Source: Micromonospora costi (GTDB lineage Bacteria > Actinomycetota > Actinomycetes > Mycobacteriales > Micromonosporaceae). Taken from it: a DNA stretch of 64,000 nucleotides. A model generated the notes under the pieces. It made no database searches, was not told the origin of the DNA, and saw only the letters and a list, made by a program, of their open reading frames with translations. Positions 18,233 to 27,852 of this stretch are shown here, in pieces. Numbering within the stretch: the stretch's first letter is position 1; each line of letters opens with the position of its first letter. The DNA lies in NCBI RefSeq assembly GCF_003626655.1, contig NZ_RBAN01000006.1, forward strand, positions 236,717 through 300,716, given 5' to 3'. The position numbers were made by a program, and so were the translations under genes.

Positions 18233-18341
18233 TCAGCCGGGGCCGCCGGTAGCGTCGTGCGGTGGGTCAGGCACCTCGGCGCCACGAGCCGATCTGAACC
18301 GGTCGCCCTGCTTTGTTTACGCTCCTCGAAGTCGCCAGGTA

Positions 18342-20075
18342 TCAGAGAGCCACGATGGCCGCCGTCTCGGCTGGTAGCTCGATCCGGTCGCGCATCACCG
18401 TCACCCCGTCCCCGGTCGCCAGCAGCACCCTCCGCACGACCCCCGGCAGCGTGATCCGCTGCGCCTTCCCCGCGAGGTTCGCCGCCACCAGGCACTCCCC
18501 CCGCCGCATCACCAGGAACTGGTCCCCGTGCCGCACGTCCACCGCATGCAGCCGCGGATCCGACAGCTCAACCCGCGACTTCCGGAGCGCGATCAGCCGC
18601 CGGTAGAACTCCAGCATCTCCCGGTGCTCCGGCTTGTCCAGCTCCGCCCAGTCCAACCGCGACCGCAGGAACGTCTCCGGATCCTGCGGATCCGGCACGT
18701 CAGCCGGGGTCCACCCGTGCGAGGCGAACTCCCGCTTCCGCCCAGCGGCAACCGCAGCGGCAAGCTCAGGCTCCGGATGCGACGTGAAGAACTGCCACGG
18801 TGTGGAAGCGGCCCACTCCTCCCCCATGAACAGCATCGGCGTAAAGGGCGCCGTCATCAGCAGCGTCGCCCCCACCCGCAACAGCGCAGGCGACAACGAA
18901 ACCGAGAGACGATCACCAACCGCCCGGTTCCCGATCTGGTCGTGGTTCTGCAGGTACGCCACGAACCGGTGCCCGGGCAGCCGCTGGCGGTCGACCGGCC
19001 GCCCGTGATGACGCTGCCGGAAGCTCGACCAGGTGCCGGCGTGGAAGAACCCGCCCGTCAGGACGTCGGTGAGCGCCTCCAGCGACCCGAAGTCGCCGTA
19101 GTAGCCCTGCCGCTCCCCCGTCAGCAGCGTGTGCAGCGCGTGGTGGGCGTCGTCGTTCCACTGGGCGTGCAGGCCGTACCCGCCGGCCTCGCGGGGCGTG
19201 ATGAGGCGCGGGTCGTTCAGGTCGGACTCGGCGATGAGGGACAGCGGCCGGCCGAGGTGCGTGGAGAGCGCCTCCACCTCGACGGCCAGCTCCTCGAGCA
19301 GCGGCACGGCCCGGGTGTCCGGCAGCGCGTGCACCGCGTCCAGCCGGAGGCCGTCGACGTGGTAGTCGCGCAGCCACATGAGGACGCTGTCGATGATGTA
19401 GCGCCGCACCTCGTCGGAGTGCGGCCCGTCGAGGTTGACCGAGCGGCCCCAGGTGTTGCTCTGCTCGGCCAGGTAGGGGCCGAACCGCGGCGCGTAGGCC
19501 CCGGAGGGCCCGAAATGGTTGTAGACGACGTCGAGGATCACCCCCAGGCCCTTGGCGTGCGCCGCGTCCACGAGCCGCTTCAGCCCGTCCGGGCCGCCGT
19601 AGGGCTCGTGCGGCGCGTACCAGCACACGCCGTCGTACCCCCAGTTGTGCTCGCCGTTGAACGCGTTCACCGGCAGCAGCTCGACCAGGTCCACGCCGAG
19701 CGAGACCAGATGGTCGAGGCGCTCGATGGCCGCGTCGAACGTGCCCTCCGGGGTGAACGTGCCGATGTGCAGCTCGTAGAGGACGCTGCCGGGCAGCTGC
19801 CGACCCGTCCACGTCGCGTCCGTCCAGCCGAGGGCCGAGTGGTCGTAGCGGCGGCTCGGCCCGTGCACGCCGTGCGGTTGCCAGGCCGAGCGGGGATCGG
19901 GCAGCGGCTGGTCGTCGTCGTCGAGCAGGAACGCGTAGTCGGTGCCCGGGCCGGCGTCGGGCACCTCGACCCGCCACCAGCCGTCCGGGCCGGCCGTCAT
20001 CTCGTGGTCGGCGGCGCCGGTCAGGCGCAGCCGGACCCGGGCGGCGTCCGGCGCCCACACCGTGAACTCGGTCAT
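18342..20075 (-). CDS. treZ: malto-oligosyltrehalose trehalohydrolase
   Basis: A 577-residue GH13 enzyme that releases trehalose from maltooligosyl-trehalose made by TreY. An N-terminal CBM48-like beta-sandwich (about 1-95) starts FTVWAPDAARVRLRL. The barrel has the catalytic Asp in DGLRLDAVHAL, the acid Glu in LIAESDLND, and the third carboxylate in YLQNHDQIGNR. A C-terminal beta domain follows. The ATG at 20075 has GGAGG 7 nt upstream and overlaps the treY stop (ATGA). It is the last gene of the glgX-treY-treZ operon. Confidence 0.95.
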   Translation of the reverse strand: MTEFTVWAPDAARVRLRLTGAADHEMTAGPDGWWRVEVPDAGPGTDYAFLLDDDDQPLPDPRSAWQPHGVHGPSRRYDHSALGWTDATWTGRQLPGSVLYELHIGTFTPEGTFDAAIERLDHLVSLGVDLVELLPVNAFNGEHNWGYDGVCWYAPHEPYGGPDGLKRLVDAAHAKGLGVILDVVYNHFGPSGAYAPRFGPYLAEQSNTWGRSVNLDGPHSDEVRRYIIDSVLMWLRDYHVDGLRLDAVHALPDTRAVPLLEELAVEVEALSTHLGRPLSLIAESDLNDPRLITPREAGGYGLHAQWNDDAHHALHTLLTGERQGYYGDFGSLEALTDVLTGGFFHAGTWSSFRQRHHGRPVDRQRLPGHRFVAYLQNHDQIGNRAVGDRLSVSLSPALLRVGATLLMTAPFTPMLFMGEEWAASTPWQFFTSHPEPELAAAVAAGRKREFASHGWTPADVPDPQDPETFLRSRLDWAELDKPEHREMLEFYRRLIALRKSRVELSDPRLHAVDVRHGDQFLVMRRGECLVAANLAGKAQRITLPGVVRRVLLATGDGVTVMRDRIELPAETAAIVAL

Positions 20076-22390
20076 GACGCAGCCTCCACGGACTCGGTGG
20101 TGGGAGCCAGCAGCGCGACGGGATAGGTTGCCAGCAGATCGGCGAGGCGGGTCTCCCCGCCACTGTAGACCCGGCCGGTGAACAGGTCCGTCATCGTGTG
20201 AACGGGCAGTGACAGGACCGTGTCGCGCCAGCCGCCGGCCCGTGCCAGCCGCAACGGGAGACGGGTGGCGACGGCGATCGCGCCGCCCCGGTCGAAGGCG
20301 ACCGCGTGCGGGCCGGCCGGCCCGTGCGCCGGGACCGGGCGGTAGCCGGTGAACAGGTCGGGCCGGGAGCGCCGCAGCCGCAACGTGCGGGAGACCACCA
20401 GCACCTTCACCGCCCCGTCGGCGTCGACCGGCGGCCGCCAGCCGGCGTCCAGACGGGCCAGCAGCTCCCGGCGTACGGCGAAGTCGACCGGGCGCCGGTT
20501 GTCCGGGTCGACCAGCGAGTTGTCCCACAACTCGGTGCCCTGGTACGTGTCGGGGACGCCGGGCATGGCGAGCTGCACGAGCTTCTGCCCGAGCGCGTTG
20601 GACCAGCCGGCCGGGGTGATCTCCGCGGCGAACGCGGTCAGCTCGGCGCGCAGCTCCGGGTCGTCGTACATCCGGTCCACCACCGCGTGCAGCGTCCCCT
20701 CGAAGGCCGGGTCGGGGTCGGCCCAGCTCGTCGATACCGACGCCTCCCGGGCGGCCTTCTCCACGTACGCGTGCAGCCGCTCCCGCTCGATCGGCCAGGC
20801 GCCCACGGCGGTCTGCCAGAGCAGGTGCGCGAACGCCGGGTCCGGCAGCGGCGCCCGGTGCAGCCACCCGGTGACCAGGCCGGCCCAGCGGTCGGGCAGC
20901 TCGCTGAGCACGGCGAGGCGCGCCCGCACGTCCTCCCCGCGTTTGGTGTCGTGGGTGGAGACGGTGGTCATGCCGGCGGGCCAGCGGACGTGTCGGGCGG
21001 TCGCGAACCGGTGGAACTCGGCCGGCGGCACGCCGAAGTGGGCCGGGCTCCCGCCGACCTCGTTGAGCGCCACGAAGCGGCTCCACCGGTAGAAGGCGGT
21101 GTCCTCGACGCCCTTGGCCATCACCGCGCCGGTGTACTGCGGGAACCGCCGGGCCAGCTCGTCGGCCGGGTCGCGTAGCCGCCGGGTGACCGCGTCCAGG
21201 GCGCCGGTCAGGTCCGGCCGGCGGCGACCGGCCTCGGCGCGGGCCACCGCGAGGTGCCGGGCGCCGTGCGGCGGGTAGCCGCGGTAGACCGGGAAGGCGG
21301 CGGCCAGCTCGGCCAGCGCCGCGCGGGCGGCAGCCGGCTCCACGTCGGGCGCGAGCGCGGCGAGCCGGGTCAGCTCGGCGGCGAGCAGACGGGTGGCGGC
21401 CGCGAGCTTGGTGTCGTGGGTCAGGTTCGCCCACGAGGTGGGCCGGCCGACGAGGCGGGTGTCCAGCGCGGTGAAGTCGCCCTCCGCGTCGGGGTCGACG
21501 AAGAGCCCGCTCACCGCCGCGAGAGCCTCGTACCCGGTGGTGCCGTCGACCGGCCAGTCCGGCAGCTCCTCGCCGTACTCCAGGATCTTCTCGACCACGA
21601 GCCAGGCCTGCGGGGCGGCGGCCCGCAGCCGCGCCAGGTAGCCGGCGGGGTCCCGCAGCCCGTCGGGGTGGTCGACCCGGATGCCGTCGACCTCGCCGGC
21701 CGCCGCCCACCGCAGGATCAGCTCGTGGGTGGCGGCGAAGACTTCCGGGTCCTCCACCCGCAGGCCGGCGAGGTCGGAGACGGCGAAGAACCGGCGGTAC
21801 GTCAGCTCGGCGTCGCCACGGCGCCAGGAGACCAGTTCGTAGTGCTGCCGGTCGTGCACCTCGCGGGCGGTGCCCTCGGCGGTGCCGTCCGCCACGGGGA
21901 AGCGGTGCTCGTGGTAGCGCAGCTCACCGTCGACGATCTTGAGGTCGTCGAGGGCGTCGGGGGTGTCGGCGAGGACCGGCAGCAGCAGCCGGCCCCGGTC
22001 CCAGTCGATGTCGAACCAGCGGGCGTACGCCGAGGCGCGGCCGCGACGCAGCACGTCCCACCAGGCCGGGTTGGCCGCCGGCACGGCGACCCCCGCGTGG
22101 TTGGGGACGATGTCCACCACCAGGCCGAGCCCGACCGCGCGCAGCGCCCGCAGGAGCCGCGCCCGGCCCGCCTCGCCGCCCAGCTCCGGGTTGACCGCGC
22201 GGTGGTCGACCACGTCGTACCCGTGCGCCGAGCCGGGCGACGCGGCGAGCAGCGGCGCGCTGTACAGGTGCGTCACGCCGAGGTCGGCGAGGTAGCCGGC
22301 GAGGCCGGCGGTGGCGTCCAGGTCGAACCCGGGGCGTACCTGGACCCGGTACGTGGCGCCGACGCGGGACGGTCGAGGGGTCGTGGCCAT
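20072..22390 (-). CDS. treY: malto-oligosyltrehalose synthase
   Basis: A 772-residue GH13 enzyme that isomerises the reducing-end glucose pair of maltodextrins into an alpha,alpha-1,1 trehalose end. Motifs include TYRVQVRPGFDLDATAGLAG at the N-terminus, VDIVPNHAGV, the catalytic Asp in DGIRVDHPDGLRDPAGYL and the late segment STHDTKRGEDVRARLAVLSE. It works with TreZ, encoded just downstream with an ATGA overlap, to make trehalose from glycogen. The start lies 1 bp after the glgX stop. Confidence 0.95.
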   Translation of the reverse strand: MATTPRPSRVGATYRVQVRPGFDLDATAGLAGYLADLGVTHLYSAPLLAASPGSAHGYDVVDHRAVNPELGGEAGRARLLRALRAVGLGLVVDIVPNHAGVAVPAANPAWWDVLRRGRASAYARWFDIDWDRGRLLLPVLADTPDALDDLKIVDGELRYHEHRFPVADGTAEGTAREVHDRQHYELVSWRRGDAELTYRRFFAVSDLAGLRVEDPEVFAATHELILRWAAAGEVDGIRVDHPDGLRDPAGYLARLRAAAPQAWLVVEKILEYGEELPDWPVDGTTGYEALAAVSGLFVDPDAEGDFTALDTRLVGRPTSWANLTHDTKLAAATRLLAAELTRLAALAPDVEPAAARAALAELAAAFPVYRGYPPHGARHLAVARAEAGRRRPDLTGALDAVTRRLRDPADELARRFPQYTGAVMAKGVEDTAFYRWSRFVALNEVGGSPAHFGVPPAEFHRFATARHVRWPAGMTTVSTHDTKRGEDVRARLAVLSELPDRWAGLVTGWLHRAPLPDPAFAHLLWQTAVGAWPIERERLHAYVEKAAREASVSTSWADPDPAFEGTLHAVVDRMYDDPELRAELTAFAAEITPAGWSNALGQKLVQLAMPGVPDTYQGTELWDNSLVDPDNRRPVDFAVRRELLARLDAGWRPPVDADGAVKVLVVSRTLRLRRSRPDLFTGYRPVPAHGPAGPHAVAFDRGGAIAVATRLPLRLARAGGWRDTVLSLPVHTMTDLFTGRVYSGGETRLADLLATYPVALLAPTTESVEAAS

Positions 22391-22391
22391 G

Positions 22392-24509
22392 TCAGGCGGT
22401 CCTCTCCAGCACCACCAGGGACCGGTCCGGTACGCAGAGCGCGCCGGCCGCCTCGACCACCGTGGTCTTCTCCGCGTCCGGTTCCGCGGTGCTGATCACC
22501 AGTTCCCAGCGCTGCCCGAACTCCGGCGGCGGGAGGGTGAAGTCCAGGGGCGCGTCGTGGGCGTTGAAGCAGAGCAGGAACGAGTCGTCGTGGTGGCGCT
22601 GGCCGTACTGGCCGCGCTCGCGGATGCCCTCCCCGTTGACGAACAGCGCCACGGAGCGGCCGAAGTCGTTGCCCCAGTCCTCCCCGGTCATCTCCCGGCC
22701 GTCCGGCGTGTACCAGGCCAGGTCGGGCAGCGGCGCCCCGACGTCCCGGCCGCCGACGGGCAGGCCGGTGAAGAACCGCCGACGGCGGAACACCTGGTGG
22801 CGGCGGCGGAAGGCCACCAGCGTCCGGACGAACTCCAGGAGGCGTTCGTCGGCGTTCTCCCAGTCGATCCAGGACAGCTCGCTGTCCTGGCAGTACGCGT
22901 TGTTGTTGCCCCGCTGGGTGCGGCCCAGCTCGTCGCCGTGGCCGATCATCGGCACGCCCTGCGACAGCATCAGCGTGGCCAGGAAGTTGCGCCGCTGCCG
23001 GTCGCGCAGCGCGAGCACCGCCGCGTCGTCCGTGGGGCCCTCGACGCCGCAGTTCCAGGACCGGTTGTGGCTCTCTCCGTCCCGGTTGTCCTCGCCGTTG
23101 GCCTCGTTGTGCTTGTCGTTGTACGACACCAGGTCGGCGAGGGTGAACCCGTCGTGGCAGGTGACGAAGTTGATGCTGTGGAACGGGCGGCGCCCGTCGT
23201 CCTGGTACAGGTCCGCCGAGCCGGAGATCCGGGAGGCGAACTCGGCGAGCGTTGCCGGCTCGCCCCGCCAGAAGTCCCGCACGGTGTCGCGGTACTTGCC
23301 GTTCCACTCGGTCCACACCGGCGGGAAGTTGCCCACCTGGTAGCCGCCGGGGCCCACGTCCCACGGCTCGGCGATGAGCTTGACCTGGCTGACCACCGGG
23401 TCCTGCTGCACCACCTCGAAGAACGTGGACAGGCGGTCGACCTCGTAGAACTCCCGTGCCAGGGTCGCCGCGAGGTCGAAGCGGAATCCGTCGACGTGCA
23501 TCTCCTGCACCCAGTAGCGCAGCGAATCCATGATCAGTTGCAGGGAGTGCGGGCTGCGCACGTTGAGGCTGTTGCCGGTGCCCGTGTAGTCGACGTGGTA
23601 GCGGCGGTCCTCCTCGGAGAGCCGGTAGTAGCTCGCGTTGTCCACGCCCTTGAAGCTCAGCGTCGGCCCGAGGTGGTTGCCCTCGGCCGTGTGGTTGTAG
23701 ACCACGTCGAGGATCACCTCGATGCCCGCCGAGTGCAGCGCCCGCACCATGCCGCGGAACTCCTGCACCTGCTGGCCGAGCCGGCCCATGGCCGAGTAGC
23801 CGTGGTGCGGGGCGAAGAAGCCGATCGTGTTGTAGCCCCAGTAGTTGCGCAGGCCCAGGTCGATCAGGCGGTGGTCGTGCACGAACTGGTGCACCGGCAT
23901 CAGCTCCACGGCCGTCACGCCGAGCCGGGTCAGATGCTCGATCATCGGCGGGGAGGCGATCCCCGCGTACGTGCCGCGCAGTTCCGGCGGGATGTCCGGG
24001 TGGCGCATGGTGAGCCCCCGCACGTGCGCCTCGTAGATCACCGAGTGGTGGTACGGGGTGCGCGGCGGCTTGTCGTTGCCCCAGTCGAAGTAGGGGTTGA
24101 CCACCACGGACTTCGGCATGAACGACGCCGAGTCGGTCTCGGACATCCGCTCCGGGTCACCCAGGTCGTAGTCGTAGACCGCCGGGTCCCACACCACGTC
24201 GCCGTCGATCGCCTTGGCGTACGGGTCGATCAGCAGCTTGTGCGGGTTGCAGCGCACCCCGTTCGCCGGGTCGTACGGCCCGTGGATCCGGTACCCGTAC
24301 CGCTGCCCCGGCTCGACGCCCGGCAGGTAGGCGTGCCAGACGTAGGCGTCCACCTCGCGCAGCTCGACCCGGAGTTCGGCGCCGGTGTCCCACTCGTCGA
24401 AGAGGCACAGCTCGACCTTCTCGGCGACCTCGGAGAAGATGGCGAAGTTGGTGCCCATACCGTCGTACGTGGCCCCGAGGGGGTAGCGCTCGCCCGGCCA
24501 GACCTGCAT
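22392..24509 (-). CDS. glgX: glycogen debranching enzyme GlgX/TreX
   Basis: A 705-residue GH13 isoamylase-type enzyme that hydrolyses alpha-1,6 branches and supplies linear maltodextrin to TreY. It has an N-terminal CBM48 domain (about 1-120, from PLGATYDGMGTNFAIFSEVA), then the barrel with DVVYNHTAEGN, the catalytic Asp in DGFRFDLAA, the acid in IAEPWDVGPGGYQVGNFP and NFVTCHDGFTLADLVSYND. The ATG at 24509 follows GAAGGAG. It leads the trehalose operon; a 16-bp tandem repeat lies directly upstream. Confidence 0.95.
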   Translation of the reverse strand: MQVWPGERYPLGATYDGMGTNFAIFSEVAEKVELCLFDEWDTGAELRVELREVDAYVWHAYLPGVEPGQRYGYRIHGPYDPANGVRCNPHKLLIDPYAKAIDGDVVWDPAVYDYDLGDPERMSETDSASFMPKSVVVNPYFDWGNDKPPRTPYHHSVIYEAHVRGLTMRHPDIPPELRGTYAGIASPPMIEHLTRLGVTAVELMPVHQFVHDHRLIDLGLRNYWGYNTIGFFAPHHGYSAMGRLGQQVQEFRGMVRALHSAGIEVILDVVYNHTAEGNHLGPTLSFKGVDNASYYRLSEEDRRYHVDYTGTGNSLNVRSPHSLQLIMDSLRYWVQEMHVDGFRFDLAATLAREFYEVDRLSTFFEVVQQDPVVSQVKLIAEPWDVGPGGYQVGNFPPVWTEWNGKYRDTVRDFWRGEPATLAEFASRISGSADLYQDDGRRPFHSINFVTCHDGFTLADLVSYNDKHNEANGEDNRDGESHNRSWNCGVEGPTDDAAVLALRDRQRRNFLATLMLSQGVPMIGHGDELGRTQRGNNNAYCQDSELSWIDWENADERLLEFVRTLVAFRRRHQVFRRRRFFTGLPVGGRDVGAPLPDLAWYTPDGREMTGEDWGNDFGRSVALFVNGEGIRERGQYGQRHHDDSFLLCFNAHDAPLDFTLPPPEFGQRWELVISTAEPDAEKTTVVEAAGALCVPDRSLVVLERTA

Positions 24510-24843
24510 GTCGCTCCTTCGGTTCTGATCATGAGCGCACCGCGTCATGAGCGCACCGCACGGCGGGCCGCGCGATGCGCACGGCGGTAATGCCCCGCGC
24601 CCGGTTCGGCCAATCCATCCTGTCAGCCGACGGGCGGAAATCCGTCCGACCGGGACGCGCGGGCCCAAAGGGTGTCTTCGGTCACCGTGGCCCTTTTCGA
24701 GATGCGGATCGGCGCCGGATGCCCTTTCCTGGTTCGGGGACGCGTACGCCCGCGCGTCATCACCCGGCCCTCGGCCCACCCTTCACCTCGATCGCGCCGT
24801 CACCGCCGCCGGCGCGTACGCCCCTGCCTGGACGGAGAAAGAT
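24510..24843. promoter_or_regulatory. divergent promoter region of glgX and the GT4 gene
   Basis: This 334-bp stretch holds no gene and separates the minus-strand trehalose operon from a plus-strand glycosyltransferase. A 16-bp unit (TCATGAGCGCACCGC plus one varying base) is repeated in tandem at 24529-24544 and 24545-24560, close to the glgX ribosome site. Short inverted repeats are scattered through the GC-rich middle. I cannot place the -10 and -35 boxes with confidence. Confidence 0.55.
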
Positions 24844-26244
24844 GTGAGCACCATGCGGGTCGGCGAGCCGCTCGCCACCGCCCCGGACCGCACCTGCCGG
24901 CCCACCCTCACCCGGTCCCAGATCCCGCAGCCCGCCGGCACCGGCGTGGCCCCGCCGCCGCGCCGCATCCTGATGCTGTCGTGGGAGTATCCGCCGGTGC
25001 TCGTCGGCGGCCTGGGCCGGCACGTACACGCCCTCTCCGTCGCCCTGGCCGCCGCCGGCCACCACGTCACCGTCGTCACCCGCCACGCCGACAGCGCCCC
25101 GCTGGAGGAGTACGCCGACGGCGTCCGCGTCATCCGCGCCGCCGAAGACCCCGTCACCTTCCCCCTGGCCACCACCAGCCTGCTCGCCTGGACCATGGCC
25201 TTCAACCACACCCTCACCCGCGCCGCCCTCCGCGCCACCGAAGCCGCCGACTACGACGTCATCCACGCCCACGACTGGCTCGTCGCCCACACCGCCATCA
25301 CCCTGCGCGAGCACCTGGACATCCCCCTGGTCACCACCATCCACGCCACCGAGGCCGGCCGACACCAGGGCTGGCTACCCGAGGAGATGAACCGCACCAT
25401 CCACGGCGTCGAACACTGGCTCAGCAGCGAGTCGGGCCGGGTCATCGTCTGCTCCGGCTACATGCGCGACGAGGTGACCGGCCTGTTCGGCGTGCCGTCC
25501 GGCCGGGTCGACGTGGTGCCCAACGGGGTCGAGCCGCACCGCTGGCGGGCGCCGCGCGACGCGGTGTCGGCCGCCCGGGCCCGCTTCGCCGGCGACGGGC
25601 CGCTGGTCACGTTCGCCGGGCGGCTGGTGTACGAGAAGGGCGTCCAGCACCTCCTCGCCGCGGCGCCCCGGCTGCGGGAGCGGCACCCGGGGCTGCGGGT
25701 GGTGGTCGCGGGAGACGGCCCGTACCGGGAGGAGCTGGAGGCGGACGTGCGCCGGCTCGGCCTGGCCGGCACGGTCAGCATGCCGGGCTTCCTCGGCGGT
25801 ACCGACCTGCCCGCGGTGATGGCCGCATCGGACTGCTTCGCGGTGCCGAGCATCTACGAGCCGTTCGGCATGGTGGCCCTGGAGGGCGCGGCGGCCGGCG
25901 CCCCGCTCGCGGTGGCGGCCACCGGCGGCCTCGCCGAGATCGTCGAGCCCGGCGTCACCGGGATGACCTTCCGGCCGCAGGACCCGGACGGGCTGACCGA
26001 GGCGGTGCACGCGTTGCTCGTCGACCGGGACCGGGCCCGCGCGCTGGCCCGACGGGCGCGCGTCATGGTGCACGAGCAGTACGGCTGGGCGGCGATCGCC
26101 CGGCGCACGGCCGACACGTACGCGTCCGCCGTCGCCACCGCCGGGGCGTTCACCGCCGAACGCGCGACCCAGCGGATGACCCAGGGCCGCTCCCTCCCCC
26201 CGATCCCGGAGGGCAACCTGCTGGCGACAGCCGGCCTCCGCTGA
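24844..26244 (+). CDS. GT4 glycosyltransferase, glycogen-synthase-like
   Basis: A 466-residue GT-B enzyme. After about 35 leader residues comes RRILMLSWEYPPVLVGGLGR, the nucleotide-sugar enzyme start also seen in glycogen synthases. The C-terminal Rossmann half has TFAGRLVYEKGVQHLLAAAP and the donor-site Glu pattern PSIYEPFGMVALEGAAAG. Its place opposite glgX-treY-treZ supports a role in alpha-glucan elongation, but a lipid- or polysaccharide-directed transferase is also possible. The GTG at 24844 has GGAG 7 nt upstream. A long hairpin follows the stop. Confidence 0.85.
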   Translation: MSTMRVGEPLATAPDRTCRPTLTRSQIPQPAGTGVAPPPRRILMLSWEYPPVLVGGLGRHVHALSVALAAAGHHVTVVTRHADSAPLEEYADGVRVIRAAEDPVTFPLATTSLLAWTMAFNHTLTRAALRATEAADYDVIHAHDWLVAHTAITLREHLDIPLVTTIHATEAGRHQGWLPEEMNRTIHGVEHWLSSESGRVIVCSGYMRDEVTGLFGVPSGRVDVVPNGVEPHRWRAPRDAVSAARARFAGDGPLVTFAGRLVYEKGVQHLLAAAPRLRERHPGLRVVVAGDGPYREELEADVRRLGLAGTVSMPGFLGGTDLPAVMAASDCFAVPSIYEPFGMVALEGAAAGAPLAVAATGGLAEIVEPGVTGMTFRPQDPDGLTEAVHALLVDRDRARALARRARVMVHEQYGWAAIARRTADTYASAVATAGAFTAERATQRMTQGRSLPPIPEGNLLATAGLR

Positions 26245-26265
26245 CCCCGGCCCCCTCCGGCTTGT

Positions 26266-26321
26266 TGATCAAGAGGTTCGCGTCAGGAACAGCGCGGCTC
26301 CTGACGCAGACCTCTTGATCA
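26266..26321. repeat. GATC-flanked long inverted repeat, bidirectional terminator
   Basis: Arms 26266-26288 and 26299-26321 are 23 nt each and differ only at two adjacent positions, around a 10-nt loop. The outer ends read TGATCA. It sits between the convergent GT4 and citrate synthase genes and can terminate both. Confidence 0.8.
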
Positions 26322-26361
26322 CCGGCTCAGACCGGGGGCGGGGGCGGGGCGGGAGATGCGG

Positions 26362-26396
26362 AAAGGCCGCCGGCCCCTGCGGGGGCGGCGGCCTTT
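26362..26396. terminator. strong hairpin terminator of citrate synthase
   Basis: A 16-bp stem with one mismatch (26362-26377 and 26381-26396) and a TGC loop begins AAAGGCCGCC and ends GGCGGCCTTT. This gives A/T tracts on both sides as in an intrinsic terminator. It lies 16 bp beyond the minus-strand gltA stop. Confidence 0.85.
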
Positions 26397-26411
26397 TCGG
26401 TCGTGCGGGGT

Positions 26412-27695
<1,284 letters not shown>

Positions 27696-27852
27696 GTGGT
27701 TCCTCGCTTCGCCGGCAGATCTTCGTTGAATTGCCTTCGCTTTTACCGTAATCGCGGTTCCTGGGACACCGCTCGGCATGGTTTCCCGGTGAGGTATGCG
27801 TCACCCGATTCCCCACTGGCCGGCTGGGAAACCGGCGGGACACCCGGGCGGA

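Noticed and set aside
18342..21710. A 1122-codon minus-strand frame extending treZ upstream through treY
   Set aside because: The first 545 codons are the wrong frame of treY and are Arg/Gly-rich. The treZ start at 20075 has a ribosome site and an ATGA overlap.
22311..24590. A 759-codon plus-strand frame opposite glgX
   Set aside because: It lies entirely antisense to a well-conserved GH13 gene, is Val/His/Arg-rich without domains, and has no ribosome site.
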